A stretch of 64,000 bases of DNA from NCBI RefSeq assembly GCF_963678635.1, contig NC_087065.1, positions 49,610,952 through 49,674,951 of the forward strand, in the 5' to 3' direction. Made by a program: the position numbers and the translations under genes. Positions within the stretch are counted from its first letter, which is position 1. Every line of letters begins with the position of its first letter. This document shows, piece after piece, positions 34,138 to 46,520 of this stretch. The notes beneath the pieces are model-generated. The model had not been told where the DNA came from. It did no database searches and saw nothing but the letters and a program-made list of their open reading frames with translations. Origin of the DNA: Symsagittifera roscoffensis. Its lineage: Eukaryota; Xenacoelomorpha; Acoela; Convolutidae.

Positions 34138-34326
34138 ATGAAGCTTCAGCTCAGTAAACTTGTCGAAACTTTAAAAAGTATGGAGGAAGATGATCAGAAT
34201 AATAACATCTGTTTTGGTGATAGTGACGTCTTTCTTGATATTAAATCAATCAGGTACTTGAATACGATTGAAGAAGACACTTTGGGGCTAGCGCAGAACA
34301 CCAATGGCATACAAAACAGTCTACAG
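34138..34326 (+). CDS. Multi-exon gene, predicted exon 1
   Basis: ATG followed by 63 open codons and a strong donor (CTACAG|GTGAGT). The peptide is mixed-composition and acidic (SMEEDDQNNN, TIEEDT), unlike the Lys/Phe-rich chance frames nearby. It ends in phase 0 and could join 34,715 (phase 0), giving an open chain through the later exons, or the nearer acceptor at 34,421, which leads to an early stop. No known domain. Start choice rests on the first in-frame ATG and lack of a phase-compatible acceptor just upstream. Confidence 0.55.
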
Positions 34327-34421
34327 GTGAGTTTGAGTTTCCCAAGATTTCATTAGTAAGATATCAGTATATGTTGTGATATTATTGTTAGTTTTTAATG
34401 CTAAATGTTTTGCGTTTTTAG

Positions 34422-34505
34422 GGCGAATTGAAATCATCTGCCCGAATGAGGCTTTTGTTCAATTATAAAATCAAAAAAGTTTTAAACATGAAGTGTACAC
34501 TATAA
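34422..34505 (+). CDS. Alternative terminal exon (short isoform, 90 aa in all)
   Basis: A good acceptor (TGCGTTTTTAG|GGC) lies 95 bp after the exon 1 donor, in phase 0. It gives 27 codons (GELKSSARMRLLFNYKIKKV, then a short tail) and TAA. The short intron has a plausible branch region. The composition is basic and A+T-rich, so this may be a cryptic site instead of a used exon. Confidence 0.35.
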   Translation, partial: GELKSSARMRLLFNYKIKKVLNMKCTL

Positions 34506-34714
34506 CTGATTTTACGGAATATACAATTTTTAAATGAATAATATGCATATATTTTTTAAATGCATAATGAAATAGACGACACTACATCTTTCAAAGAAGA
34601 TAGCAGTTATACTAAATTAGAAAAATGAGAGGTTTGAAACAAACCTTTTACCTTTTTCACTCGTTTTTTAATCGGAACTTTTCATATTTCATTTTGTTTA
34701 CGACGATTAAAAAG

Positions 34715-34959
34715 GACGATAAGAAACAAGAAGTCAAAATGGCAAGTACAGAAGCAGGATACAAATTGTCTCAGGCGCCTACCGAATGTCGGCAGATTAA
34801 TCAACCTGGCGCTTCAATCGGGGGAAGTGGAAACCACGAACCCACTCTGTTCAGCATTCAAATAGATCAGCCTCAATTAGAATCAGAACTGACTAGGAAC
34901 TTACCTGACAAGCCATTCATCGAAACAGACATAGGCAGCTTGGAATTAGCCCTAACTGA
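34715..34959 (+). CDS. Multi-exon gene, predicted exon 2
   Basis: Bounded by an AAAAAG acceptor after a T-rich stretch and by the consensus donor GA|GTAAGT. An ATG in good context at 34,739 (AAAATGGCA) could be an alternative start. The peptide is GC-richer and rich in Gln, Pro, Ser and Glu (SQAPTECRQINQPGASIGGS; TLFSIQIDQPQLESEL). It ends two bases into a codon, matching the next exon, which begins with one base (GA + G = Glu). No domain recognised; probably disordered. Confidence 0.6.
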
Positions 34960-35403
34960 GTAAGTAAAATCGAAAAGGTTCTTCCAAATGGTCTTACTCC
35001 ATTCTTTTAAAAATAGTATTCCAACTTACTGAAAGAATAAAGAGCGAAAATGGTCTCTAATTTTAGTGTCTCTATCTCAAGCTGGGATCACTAAGTCCAA
35101 TTGTCAAAGAAAAGGGAAACCCTTTCTGGAGAAGAAAGAAAAAAAAGAGCCGACTTTTTGTGACTTTCCACTGACCATTTCAGACTTTTTTTGAAAATTT
35201 ATTTTGTTGGCAAAATAATTTGATCTAAGTGACAAAAAGTCATGAAATAATTTGCAATTTTTTTCCTTAATAGTATAGAAAAGCTATTTTATACTAATCA
35301 GGGAGAGCGACCAATATTTTTCTAGAGGGGCGGATTTTCCCAAAACACAGTAAAGATCATATTTAGTCGAATATTGCGAACTGGAAAATTTACTCAGAAC
35401 AAA

Positions 35404-35780
35404 ACAAGACTGTCCGTATCAGGGCAAAGCTATGAGTGTTCCGACTGTCGTATATTATCGAACACAAGCTTTTTGGTTTCAAATTTTTTTTTAATTTTTC
35501 GAAAAATTGGGAATTTTTTAAAACATTTTGTATTACGTTTCTACCCTCTAGTCTGGCTGCATGTGATAACGTATTATTAAGAGAAAACTGCTTGCCTCAA
35601 ATCATTTTGGAAGTTTCAGTTTACCGGTTACCCTTTATTAGAACGAAACATATCTCTCGTTACTTATCTCAATTTGAATTATAATCGTCAAAATGGCCCC
35701 AAACTCAAACTGTTATAATTTTGCAAATAAATTTTCTGCCAAAAACGTTTAGTTAAAAATTCGAAAATTGACTGGATAAA
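35404..35780 (-). repeat. Family A repeat, decayed
   Basis: Terminal block AACAAGACTGTCCGTATC ... GTTCCGACTGTC at 35,404-35,452, then weak matches through CAAAATGGCC and AACGTTTAGTTAAAAATTCG. Confidence 0.55.
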
Positions 35781-35781
35781 A

Positions 35782-36249
35782 AACATGATTGCTCATATCA
35801 GGGTGACGCGTCGAATCGTCCGACTGCCCTTTTACGTCTTTTGAGAAGTGTTCATTTTAAAAGAGAATAAAGCTCGAAAAAATGCAAAAAAAAAAGAAAC
35901 AAGTTTTCCACTCGCTGTTATATTAAACACTGTGATATACTTAGCATACAATAACGTATTATTTAGAATAAACAGCATGCCTTTATTCAACTTGGAAAGA
36001 TTTTTCGACCGAGTTGAATGGCTGCTTACGCTTTAATAGCACGAAACATATCGCGCGCTGTTTGTCCCGAATTAGCGAGATATCTTTCCAGATTTGAGCT
36101 CAATTATTTCAACCAAAAACAGTTAGTTGAAAAGTTGAAGTTGGGAAAACGGTTTGAAGATAAAAACACCCTGAGCACAATTTTTTAAATATAATAACAG
36201 AAAAACCACCCAAGCACAACTTTTACAAAACATCTCCTATAGTTGGAAC
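35782..36249 (-). repeat. Family A repeat, decayed
   Basis: Terminal block GATTGCTCATATCAGGGTGA followed by CCGACTGCCC at 35,787-35,830. Later blocks include CGAAACATATCGCGCGCTG and CCACCCAAGCACAA, and a degraded end near 36,248. Confidence 0.6.
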
Positions 36250-37129
36250 AAACATCCAGTTCATCGACTTATTACCGAATATATCATACAATCGTTTAAA
36301 AAAACTGCCTCTCAGAAAAAAATACCTTATAAAATTTACTGGCAACAAACTTATACCCTTCACATCACAGAACTGTACAAACTACTCATTTCTCCGACTG
36401 TATCAGACATTACTCGAATAAATGTATGCTCGGCGTATTGTTTCTACTCAAGAAAAAAGTGTAGTCTCACACCAAATTTAAGGTAATAAATAGAGGCAAA
36501 ATCGATTATTTTTGAAAGATACAAATCGGTTGAAATCTATCTATTTTTAAAATAATAATCGAGCATATACGTAATTGTTTTTTATTTTTCTTGACAAAAT
36601 GAAAAAAATTGCTTGTTTTTGCAAAAAAAAAATTTTATTATTTTTTTTTACTGTTTTTTTTACTGTTTACGCAACAGCCGACTATTCATGACCTTGATTT
36701 TGATAAAGTAGAATTATATTTTAGGCTTTCAACCTCAGGCTTTTAATTTTAGCTACGGCTCAACCCCTTTCTCACGTTTTGGAAAAACTTTAAAAACTGA
36801 GATGAAAACTGAAGTCAAAGAAGTCACGAGCAGACCTAATTTATTACCGAAGTTGAAGAAATCACATGCAGACCTAATTTATTGGAAAAACACAAATAAT
36901 TTAGAAATCAGAATGATTAAGTTATTCGAGAAAATAGAGCTGAATATAGATCAATAGCAAATTAACAAGCGTAAATGAAAAAAAAAACAGAAACAACTCA
37001 AAATTGAAATTTATAAGAGGTTAAACTGACTGTAAGATACTGAAAAGTAGAAACAACAGGTCATTTTGAATGGCATTGGGTGTAAGAGAGTTGCAGAATT
37101 TGCCACCAAATAAAAAAACAATGTCTGCT

Positions 37130-37399
37130 AATCTTCTTAGATTTTAGTTAGGCTGTGTATGAGATTTATTTTGATATAAATGTCTCATCAACCAAGAAAA
37201 TAGCTTCAGCGTAATTCTTGTTTAATTTAAAAAAACTAAAATGACCCGTTTTTGAGAAAATCAGAGAAAAAAGTGCACCATAATAATTCTGGTGAAGCCC
37301 TGAGCAACTTTTTTCTCTTCTATTTTTTTCTTATGTTTACCCAATTTGAGAAAAAAGCGTTTAAAATTTCAAATTTTGTTCGTGTTGTCCCGTTATTTA
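37130..37399. repeat. Family F repeat fragment
   Basis: Shares TATAAATGTCTCATCAACC, CAGCGTAATTCTTG, AAAAAGTGCACC and TCTGGTGAA with 28,690-28,860 in the same order. Confidence 0.45.
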
Positions 37400-37936
37400 A
37401 ACAAGACTGCTCGTATCAGGGCAAAGCCCTGAATGTTCCGACTGCCTTTTAAGGTTTATGGAGCAAAAAAATAACATTTAAAAAATAAATTTAATAAAAC
37501 AAAATGAAAATTTTTTTCTAAAATTAATTTTTTTTTTGAGAACCAGCCCCCCCACGCCATATAAAGTACAAAAGAATAGATTTCGCTATTGTAACAAATC
37601 AATTATGGCAAATAAGCATCTTTCAAAAAAATCTGGAACGATTTCTAAGACGGATTAAATCTCCGCTTACGCGTTAATAGCGCGAAACTTATCGCGCAAT
37701 AATTGTCCCAAATTGACCCAAATGGCAATTTTAAAAAAAAAACCCATAACTTTACAAAAAAAGATCACAGGTGAAATAACTTTTCAAATTTAAGCCCAGG
37801 ACAACAATACCTTTTGAATGATTTTAAAAAATTCCGTCAAAAATGGCTAGTTAAAAAGTCGAAATTTTTCTGAAGAAAAAAAAAACCCACCCCGAGCACA
37901 AATATTCCGTTACTTTCGTATCGAAAGTCGGAACAA
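37400..37936 (-). repeat. Family A repeat, full length
   Basis: AACAAGACTGCTCGTATCAG at the left, GAAAGTCGGAACAA at the right. It shares subfamily variants (AAGAATAGATTTCGCTATTG; CTTTCAAAAAAAT) with the copies at 62,748 and 63,784. Confidence 0.9.
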
Positions 37937-38764
37937 TAAGCACTGTATTTTATCTAGGAGTAAAAGCTCAAAAAATGAGAACAGACAAACTTAAATTTAA
38001 ACAAAGTTAGTGATATCTCTGCTGCAAAAAATGGTGAAAATGGTGAAGTTACATTGAAAAACTGCACAAAAAAGTTAATTTTCGAAGTTATTTTTATTTC
38101 AAACACAAAGGTTTTTATTCCATAACTGTGTTGTGTTTTTTTGTGCAATGTACCATGAGACGCACCAGGTGAAGCGTACAACATTAACACAGAGTATATT
38201 ATAGACTACAGTTGTTTGCAATTTTCTAGGTTTAGGAACTCAATTAATTAAATGTTAAATGAATCATAGTTGATGAGTTGTGTCGTTTCAATAAGCTCGA
38301 GACCATTGAACTGAAATTTAAAATTATAATTTTGTAGTTAGCTGTGTCTGGGAAAAGTTCAAAAAAGTAAAAGTCCCTTTCTTTACTGTAACAAGGGCAT
38401 AAGGGTTTTTCGACTATAACAAGTACTCGCTATCCTAACAATTAGACTGAGTTGTTTTCTTTTTTTTTCTACAAAAATAACTACTTGCTCGCTCCACTTA
38501 AAAGTTAGACTTACAAGTAAAAGCTAAAAACTCTACTAAACTAGTCTCAAATCGGTCTTTAAATTTCAAGCTCGTGCTTCTCGGTACAGAATTTTTTTTA
38601 AAACATTTTCAATGTGTATGGAATTAAGGCTGAAAGGGCTTCACTTTGATATATTACTCAGCTCATTTTGATGATTCAGAAGAGAACGTTGATTCAAAAG
38701 ATAACAAACCAGAAGACAAGTTCCTTCACAGGTCGAACAAAAATGCACTTAAACCATTCAGTGC

Positions 38765-38940
38765 TTGGCATTGATTTGAACAGTCTAGCTACTCGCTAAT
38801 CAAAATCATTGCACGCCAATTAAAACTAAAAATAAAAACAAAGTAAAAATTACAACTCAAATATTAATTTGAACAGTCGTGCTATTTGTTAATAAAAGTC
38901 ATTGCACGCTAAGTAAAAACAAAGTAAAAACAAAAAACTG
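38765..38940. repeat. Diverged direct duplication, about 100 bp
   Basis: TTGATTTGAACAGTCTAGCT followed by ATCATTGCACGCCAATTAAA (about 38,770-38,825) recurs as TTAATTTGAACAGTCGTGCT with GTCATTGCACGCTAAGTAAA (about 38,867-38,920). Confidence 0.6.
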
Positions 38941-40729
38941 AGGCACACCAGAATACAAAGTTCCTCCCCAATTTCACACAGTTTTTTCAAACCCACATTT
39001 GAACGTTCATATTTCAATAAATCATGCTTTGCCTTCTTATCGCTTAGAAATGATAAAAAGGTAGGGTACCATACTTGGGGGCATAAAACCCTTGAGATTA
39101 CTGAAGAAGGCAAAGCGAAAATATTTTCCTGTGTGTGTCTACAGTTTTCATTTTTTCCCCTAATTAAAACAAGTTTTTCATGAGAGAATACTTTGCTTAG
39201 ACACTTTGAACCCATTTACCATCCTAGGGTTTCTACATTTTCATACCATTTCTTTTTCTAATCACTTGGTTGTGAACACTTTAATTGTGCTTTTTGTTAT
39301 TTTCCGTTCTTTCTATTGCAAAATGTCACATTTTCTTTTCCTTATAATATATAATATATGGACCCTTTTTATGAATCAGGCTTAAATTTTCACCAATCTT
39401 TTCTTAGTTTGATTAGACCCTTTTAACTTAACATATAATGAATCGTACTCAGTTTAAAAGAGTGACTAACGTGTTGCTTAAAACTGAAAATAGCTATTTA
39501 AATTCTGTAGCTTTCATTTACATTATATACTTTTAAAGTAGTCAGATCTAATTTTTTAGACTGACAGCCAATTTTTAGATATATTTCGAGTTCAACTTGC
39601 AGGCTCTCAGTTTTCGACTATTATGATTTTTCCTGGCACGATACTTCAAACTTTTATACTTTTGAGCTACATTTATACTCATCAAGGTAATATGCTTTTA
39701 TGATCTGTCAGTGATTTTTTTCAGAACAATAAAATTATTATACCGTTTTTAAAAAAAGCAATTGAGTATGTATGTATTATGTATATGGCTGGTCGTTACG
39801 GTAAGGTAATATGCAATAAAGGACCCCTACTGAAGGCAATAAAAGTAAGGCTGAAGATAACAATAGCACCTTACAGGCGGAAGCTTGAACCAATTAAGGG
39901 AGTGTGCATTAAATGACTAATAATGAGTTGCGGTTTTCGCATGACTTTTCACACACTATATTCACAATGAGCTGTATTTGGAAGCTTCAAATGGGCGAAT
40001 AGTCAATTCAAATCACCAGTGTTTGAAGCTGCATTGTTCACCGCGAATGATTGAAAGTTTTTAAGAACAAAGATGTCATTGAACTTGAAGGTGACAGCCA
40101 AAGTCTTTCCGTTTGCAGAAAAAGTGCTAATTTTTTGGTGGCGTGATCAGGATTGGATTTTTTGTTTTGAACTTTTTTTGGTACTTTAAAGGCCTTTATT
40201 ACGTTACAGGAGGAAGGAACTTTTTAGCCAACCCTTACTGAAAGAATATGTTACCTTAAAAATCCTTCCCTTATCGACCACCCTGGCTATTTCAGTAGTG
40301 GTTTTAGAAACCTAAATATGAAACACTTTCAAAATAGAAACTTTTTATTCCGTTGTTCCAAGAAAACAACAGAATTGTATGCCAATTGCTGTTTTCGCAA
40401 TCTCAAGATCAAAAACAATTCAGAATAAAACTTTTTGCTCCAATTTCTTAAGGAATCAATGAAATTGTGTGCCTGTTGTGGGTTTTGGGATCGTATCGAA
40501 CCTTTTTTTTACAGAAAGAAGAATTTCATTTCAAAATTATGCCGGCTGTTTATTTGGTTTTGATATTTGAACGTTTTTTTTGAATAGAGTACCTGAGTTA
40601 AAGACATCTCTTTTTTGTTTAAAAAAACAAATTCCACGTTACGAGGCCAAACTGTGTACTGGATAAGCGCACAATTTTGTGTCTGTATGCTCCTGGATTC
40701 CAGAGACAAGTCTTTAAACATATAACAAA

Positions 40730-41235
40730 ATGTGAGTGGATTCCACTTAAAAAATTTCAGTGGATTCCGCGTAACGTACAAATACCTGTAACGTAAATTT
40801 TGTCGGTACATTGATTTTGTTGCGGCTCTGCAACGAGCGAATTTAGGTAGTTGTTCCGGATTCCGCAAATGTAAGCGGATTCCGCAAATGTAAGTGGATT
40901 CCGCAATTTTATGCGGATTCCGCTTACAGTTTGCGGAATCCGCTAACAATTTGGGGATTCCGCTTACAATTTGCGGTTTCCACTTACAGTTGCCGATTCC
41001 GCGACAGCTTAAGTTTACTAAAAACATATATTTTGGATTCACATGGTTAAGGAGATAACACATTTTGTTGCGGATTCCAGAAATTAGCCTGTTTTCGGAG
41101 CGATTTTGAGCAACACAGTGTTTTATCTATTTGTCCGTGGAATTCAAAACAACAGAGAAGATGATAGAAAAATAGCAATGTGGCGAATTCCGCGACAAAT
41201 CTGATTTTTGCCTGTTGCGGAATCAGCTTACAATT
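40730..41235. repeat. GGATTCCGC repeat cluster
   Basis: At 40,853-41,010 the word GGATTCCGC or its inverse GCGGAATCC recurs about every 20 bp (units such as ATGTAAGCGGATTCCGCAA), separated by A+T-rich spacers. Outlying copies lie at 40,735-40,775, 41,068-41,082, 41,175-41,190 and 41,217-41,230. GCGGAATCCGC is close to palindromic. Minisatellite by form; function unknown. Confidence 0.75.
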
Positions 41236-42511
41236 CACAAAATGTGCAGCTGTCGTCCCACAAAAACTTGTTCCTAAATTACGTCGCTGATGACATAAAC
41301 TTTTTGGCACCTTTATGTAATACGTTTTAACACATTTTTAGCGAAAAGCAATTCAGTTAATTGGTCAGCCATTTTCTGTTTACTGTTTTTTTTCGACATG
41401 ACGATAGGTGGTAAATTCAACTTAAATAGCCTGATCGCCTTTTGTTAAACTTCGAACAGTATTTATAATTTGTTTCAAAGCCAGTTTTTGGGCAAAAGTG
41501 AAGTAAACTTTGATTTTTTGAATCACATTTCATCTGGCAGAGAAATATATATGCAAAAACTATTTTAGCAGCATGTACAATTAATTGAAAATAAAATGAC
41601 AGTATTATGCGTTATAGGTCTCAAAAGTAATACATGCACTATACTCAGATAGTTCAAAATTACCACCTATTATAATATATCACCCATGTTTCTAACTTCT
41701 AATCAAAGATTTTTTTTCATGAAAGAAAAAGAACCAAATTAGGTCAAGAATTGTATTCAATCCAAAGTGTTTTAGTCGCATTTTGATCTACAAACAAAAA
41801 AGTTCCAGTTTTTGAAAAAGAAACCAGTTTGAAAAGTATTGCAAGATTCAGATATATTGCAAGATTCAGTCTTTATATAGATTCAGATATATCTTTGCTA
41901 AACAAAACGTGACCGGATTTTTCTGTGCAACTTGTTCATTCGCTAGTCTTGTTAAATGAAGGTTTTCATTAAAAACAAATTAAAATTGGTTTGCATATTA
42001 AGTAAATTCTTCTTCTTTTTAAATCAACCCTCGGTATGTGTAGGGTGTTGTCGCATAGACAAGTTTTATTCTATATCAAAGAATTTGTAACATAAAATAA
42101 AATCAAAACCTGTTCAATGACGAGCTTCAAAAAAATCTATCTTCTTGAACGAACTTTTTATAAAAGAACTTTTTATAAAAGACACCATTAAAAAAACCAG
42201 TTGCAGAAACCATTTAAAAATCATTACCACAATAAAGTTTCTGAATTATATATCGTGTTTTAGCGATTTTAAATACATGCATATATACATTGGTCTAAAA
42301 ACTATAAAGTTGTTCGAGTTCAAGCAAGCTATCTGGAATGAGCTAGGAAGCTTATTTCCAAGGTTTTGTACTCGCTAATCAACGCAGCCAAAGAATTACC
42401 TAAGCGCAAATAAAAAGCTTTTTTTTTTAATTTTCATTTTTTTTGTATGGATGACTATTTCTCAGTAAATTTGGTTCTACTTGCCTAGCAATCGGCAATT
42501 TTTGTTTTCAG

Positions 42512-42793
42512 GTGTGGTCACAACTGCGAGGGCTCAAAGTTCCTGGACACATCGCTACACCCTTATACACCTTATCCCTCTCCGAGGACTTCAAAATTGA
42601 GCACAAAATCAAGAAAACCTATAGAAGCTTTTAGTCGAGTTTCTCTCAGCCCTACTATTTTTACCTTCAAAAGACGCAGTTTCAAAAATCAGGCCTGCAC
42701 GCATAACTCTCCTGTCACTAGTGGTGGGACTTCACCGGCAAAATCGACCGAAAACTGCAGCTCAGCGCCGGTTTTAAACTCTGTGTCTTCCAG
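42512..42793 (+). CDS. Multi-exon gene, predicted exon 3
   Basis: Acceptor TTTTTGTTTTCAG and donor TCTTCCAG|GTAACT frame 282 bp that stay open in one frame. The peptide begins CGHNCEGSKFLDTSLHPYTP and continues Ser/Thr/Pro/Lys-rich (SRVSLSPTIFTFKRRSF; TSGGTSPAKSTENCSSAP). It is much GC-richer than its flanks. Starting with one base and ending with two, it joins exons 2 and 4 in frame. No domain recognised; SP and TP sites suggest possible phosphorylation. Confidence 0.7.
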
Positions 42794-43458
42794 GTAACTT
42801 CTACCCAGTCTTAAATCTAGCATGCTCGTAATTAAACATATCCAAAACGGGTTTCTGCAATTGGTCAAACAATCAAAATGTACCCTAATGTTGTCTGAAG
42901 TTTTTGTTACCCCTCAACAGAATTCAAAATTGAAATTTTTTTAGAATTACAAATAAAAAATTAGACCAAAATTTTTTTGTGCGATTTGAGTTTATGTCCG
43001 GGGTGGCTCTCTCACAGAGTAATTTCAGATAAGGTACACCGTCTGTTCGCCACGCTATCTTATTTTCGGCCGGAGAGATTCGTGCAACTTCTTAGTCTAG
43101 TACCGATTTTAAGTTTACTCTTATATCTCTTAGTCTCAATAGATCTATTGTATACTGGTCTTTGCGAGATAAAATATCAGGAACTGTTCTTAAGGAGAGT
43201 TTATTTTGTTTGAACGAAACACAAAGAATGAATTTATTTCGATGTAGTATCCATTTAAGTCGGTTATCGACTGGAAGTCGATTTAATGATTTAAATTTGA
43301 AGGTTTTCGTCTGAAAACTTTTTTCGTACTAGATTCGATCTTAATACATATGCGTTTATCAGTGCGGGTAGTAATAAACATGACTCATATAATTTGCATA
43401 CGACTCCCGAGAGTCTATGAAAACTCTTGAGTGCGATGTCAGCCTATAACTTTTGCAG

Positions 43459-43807
43459 GTCTAGTTTGAGCGAGCAGAGATTACCCATGTCATTCCAGTC
43501 CAACTCCGACCTCAAATCCCTTGTCAATCGGAGCTCCCCTCTGTCATCGATAGACGACGGCAATGAGGAAACGAGTAGCAGTCAAGCCACTTCTGACCTA
43601 TCTCTCGCCACCTTAAAACCATCAGTGTCGTATGAGGTAAGATATAGCTGCTTGCAATCTATGGGTAATATGAAAAGTGTTCAGTTCTTGCGCGAAATTA
43701 CCAATTTCTCCAACTTAAACATAGTCATATCCCAAAAAAGTAACTCGGCCGACTCTGACTTCCCCTCGCCTAAACATCTTGATTCTGTTCCCACCCTCAC
43801 CAGTTAA
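43459..43807 (+). CDS. Multi-exon gene, predicted exon 4 (internal to 43,636, or terminal to 43,807)
   Basis: Acceptor AACTTTTGCAG starts it, completing an Arg codon split with exon 3. The peptide is Ser-rich (RSSLSEQRLPMSFQSNSD; SSPLSSIDDGNEETSSS). A strong donor TATGAG|GTAAGA at 43,636 ends in phase 0 and fits the exon at 50,216. If it is not used, the frame stays open with protein-like composition for 57 more codons and ends in TAA at 43,807, giving a 354-aa product. Two isoforms are possible. No domain recognised. Confidence 0.65.
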
Positions 43808-44469
43808 GCTCGAGTAATAGCTTGAAACCTCCGAGTTAGGCTTCTGGCTGACTAACTTTAAGACAGCAGGATGATTTTTTGTCTATTACAATGCACGGAA
43901 ACTCAATTTTGGTCGACATAAAGTATGATATACAAAAATGTAGATTTTGTTTTAGAAATCTGTCCCCCCTCTCTCGAGAAACTTTTAGATCCGTCATTGA
44001 CTGATACTATCTTTTCTACCTCACAACAATTTTGAAAACGCAAAAACGTTATTTTTCTTGTTTCTGTTATAAAAAAAATTATGAACTGAGCGAAGAATAG
44101 AAAGTAAATTATGATTGTCCGGTTGGCCTGAATCAGAAAGTCTCTGACCTTCGGTTGTTCATTCCTCCCTCCAAACTCATCAAGCAGGGATTGATTTTTT
44201 TTTGCTTTTTTGATCCATATTTTTTGCGCTTGAAGTTGAAAAAAGTTTATCTTATGCGTTCTGAAGTTAAAACGTTGTCTCAAATTTTAGACCATTCTGC
44301 CATAAACATTTCGCGGGTTTTACTCAAATTTAAATGACTTAGCAAATATCAGCATTTTCTGGCTGATCCTAATAGATAAAATTAATAAAGTTAGGCAAAA
44401 AGAATAAAGTTATAAGAGAAAAAATCATAATTAACAAAAAAGACGAAAAAGGTATACGGCATTTTACTT

Positions 44470-44970
44470 CCAAATCAATTCCTAGCTACACGAGTAAAAA
44501 GATGGCCAGTTCTGTTAAGTAGCTCAGAATGATCCGAACCATAGTCTTAGAAAGAACAACAGAAGTTTTATCAAATTCGTTATTTTTAGCGTGGTGTGAT
44601 AAGATGAGCTCTACAAAAAACTAGAGTTTACTCATATTTGAAGGAATACCTAAAAAATAAATAAAAATTAATTAATATATTAAAATACTCTAATACAACT
44701 AAAATTCCCAAGATACTGAAAAAAAACTAAGGCTTCTCGAGTAATAATAAGTTTTTATATTTTAAATTAGGCTATTGTAAGATTTTAAACCAATAAAATA
44801 AGCGATTGAAAGCCTGCCGCTCGCTTTATTTGCTCGAAGTAAGACAAAAAACCGGTTTTTCTCAACACTGGGAATTTTTTATAAATTTTTTTTGTTGCTC
44901 GTATCTCGACTGTAAAATCTTCGATATGATATATCATTCAATTCAAACACGCCTGAATATAAAGTTCGTC
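44470..44970 (+). repeat. Family E repeat
   Basis: AGTAGCTCAGAATGATCCGA (44,518) corresponds to 18,678 onwards. TGGTGTGATAAGATGAGCTC, TGCTCGAAGTAAGAC and GATATGATATATCATTCA then follow in the same order as in the 18,640 copy. Confidence 0.55.
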
Positions 44971-45899
44971 ACCATTTTTAATACGGTCGGAACAATTATT
45001 AAATTATATTATACCGATATAAATTGCGTCCTGTAATAAAATGATTGGTTCAAGTTGAGGGCGTTTTCTGATTTACGAATCTTCAATCATTTCATTAAAA
45101 TTTAGCCTAATGAAACCATTCTTCTTTGTGCTGAGCAGTTTTCTACAGTGCTGGCTTAAAATAAGCGGTTAAAGTGAGCTAAAACAATTTTTTCGCTTTC
45201 GTTTCCTTCAATTTCGGTTAAATCTAGCCAAAAAATGATGAAATTAAATCATGTCTAATCGTAACTATATTATAACCAATTCAACTTTTTTCCCTCCTAA
45301 ATGAAATTAATTGAACCATTTTAACTGACTGGTTTTAGTGGTGTAGTTTTGGTTCAAACAAGTTGCACTATAAATTGACGGTGAAATTCGAAACATTTTT
45401 ATCTTTATGATTTTTGGCCAGAAAAGCGAACTTTTTTTCTAGTTCAATTTATTCGGCTATCAGCACTTAAACTCGGCAATTTTTTTTAAATAAAAACAAT
45501 GGCTTCAATAGCCTAAATTAAGGTGAAATGAGAAAAAATTATTAAAAATATGCTTAAAAACACCCTATAATTAGCTTGATTTCAATTTGATCGAAAAATG
45601 CATGAAATGCGTTAAATCTTTCCAGCAAAATCTCGCCCCAGGAGATTTTGAACTGACGCCTGCAAAAAAACTATGAACTGACGCCTGCGGAAAATTTGTA
45701 CCGGTCAATTATCTAACAGGATTTGTCGTAAAAAAATAACAAATAGGATTTTTTGGGCGGTCGAGAGATCGAATTTCTTTCCGGCCAATGGTTTCAAAAA
45801 GATGGTTGATAACTTCCTTGGGATAAAATTTGACACTTTTCGCATTAATGCAGACAATGAAATAGCCCTCTTATGAGGTGAATAACAAAGAGTGTTAAA
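44971..45899. other. Noncoding intron DNA
   Basis: No gene. A 17-bp word ATGAACTGACGCCTGCR is tandemly repeated at about 45,651-45,690. Confidence 0.4.
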
Positions 45900-46520
45900 A
45901 TAACCTGCTATACCAAAATGGTATACTTAAAAATGATAAATTAGTTTGAATTGAAACTGTTTTTCTATTGAGACAAGAAAATTGCTGCATAGTCCAATGG
46001 GCTTCAAATAAAAACGAACTAACGGGTATCTAGTTAAGAGTTAGAGGTCAAATTAAGAGTAAAGAGTAAACAATTCACAGCATTCCCCAATGCAGGAAAA
46101 AAATATATCTGATGTATATGAATAGTAGCCAAGCCACATACATACTCCATTCTCACTTCACCTCACGAGCAATAGAAGTTTGAGACAAAACTATTAAACT
46201 TACATATGTACCATTGAATTTACAAGAGAAGATATACACATGTGTTTGGAGATTATATCGTCAAAAATGAACAGGCTACATAGAGATCAATACAGATAAA
46301 TACAGGTTGATAATGTACAGTTGGGATTATGTATAAATGATGAAAAGTAAACAGTGATGTATAATTAAGTAACTAATCTACAGATCATGATAAAAGATCT
46401 GAAAGCTTTCCGACGGTTGATTTATCAATAGTAAAAATTAGTAAAATATAAAAAAAGAAATTGAATTATCCACCAATAGTAAAACGGAGTTGCTAATTAG
46501 TTTTGAGTTTAATGAGTTGT
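45900..46520 (-). repeat. 3' LTR of the antisense Ty3/gypsy relic
   Basis: On the reverse strand it aligns with the LTR near 56.0-56.5 kb. Shared words include CATTCCCCAATGCA/CATTCCCCACTGCA, ATACTCCATT and a GTCCA-GGGCTTC block. Exact ends are not clear. Confidence 0.6.

Larger units (their letters stand above)
34960..42511 (+). other. Intron (7.55 kb) of the multi-exon gene
   Basis: GTAAGT at the left and TTTTTGTTTTCAG at the right. It contains several family A copies (35,404-36,249; 37,400-37,936), a family F piece, a 100-bp direct duplication and the GGATTCCGC repeat cluster. Stretches 36,250-37,129, 37,937-38,764, 38,941-40,729 and 41,236-42,511 show nothing recognisable. Confidence 0.5.

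Noticed and set aside
38889-39215. 108-codon minus-strand frame with a hydrophobic C-terminus
   Set aside because: It overlaps the direct duplication at 38,765-38,940 and has no domain or splice support; too weak to call.
40509-41063. 184-codon minus-strand frame
   Set aside because: Openness comes mostly from the GGATTCCGC repeat cluster; the peptide is irregular and has no domain.
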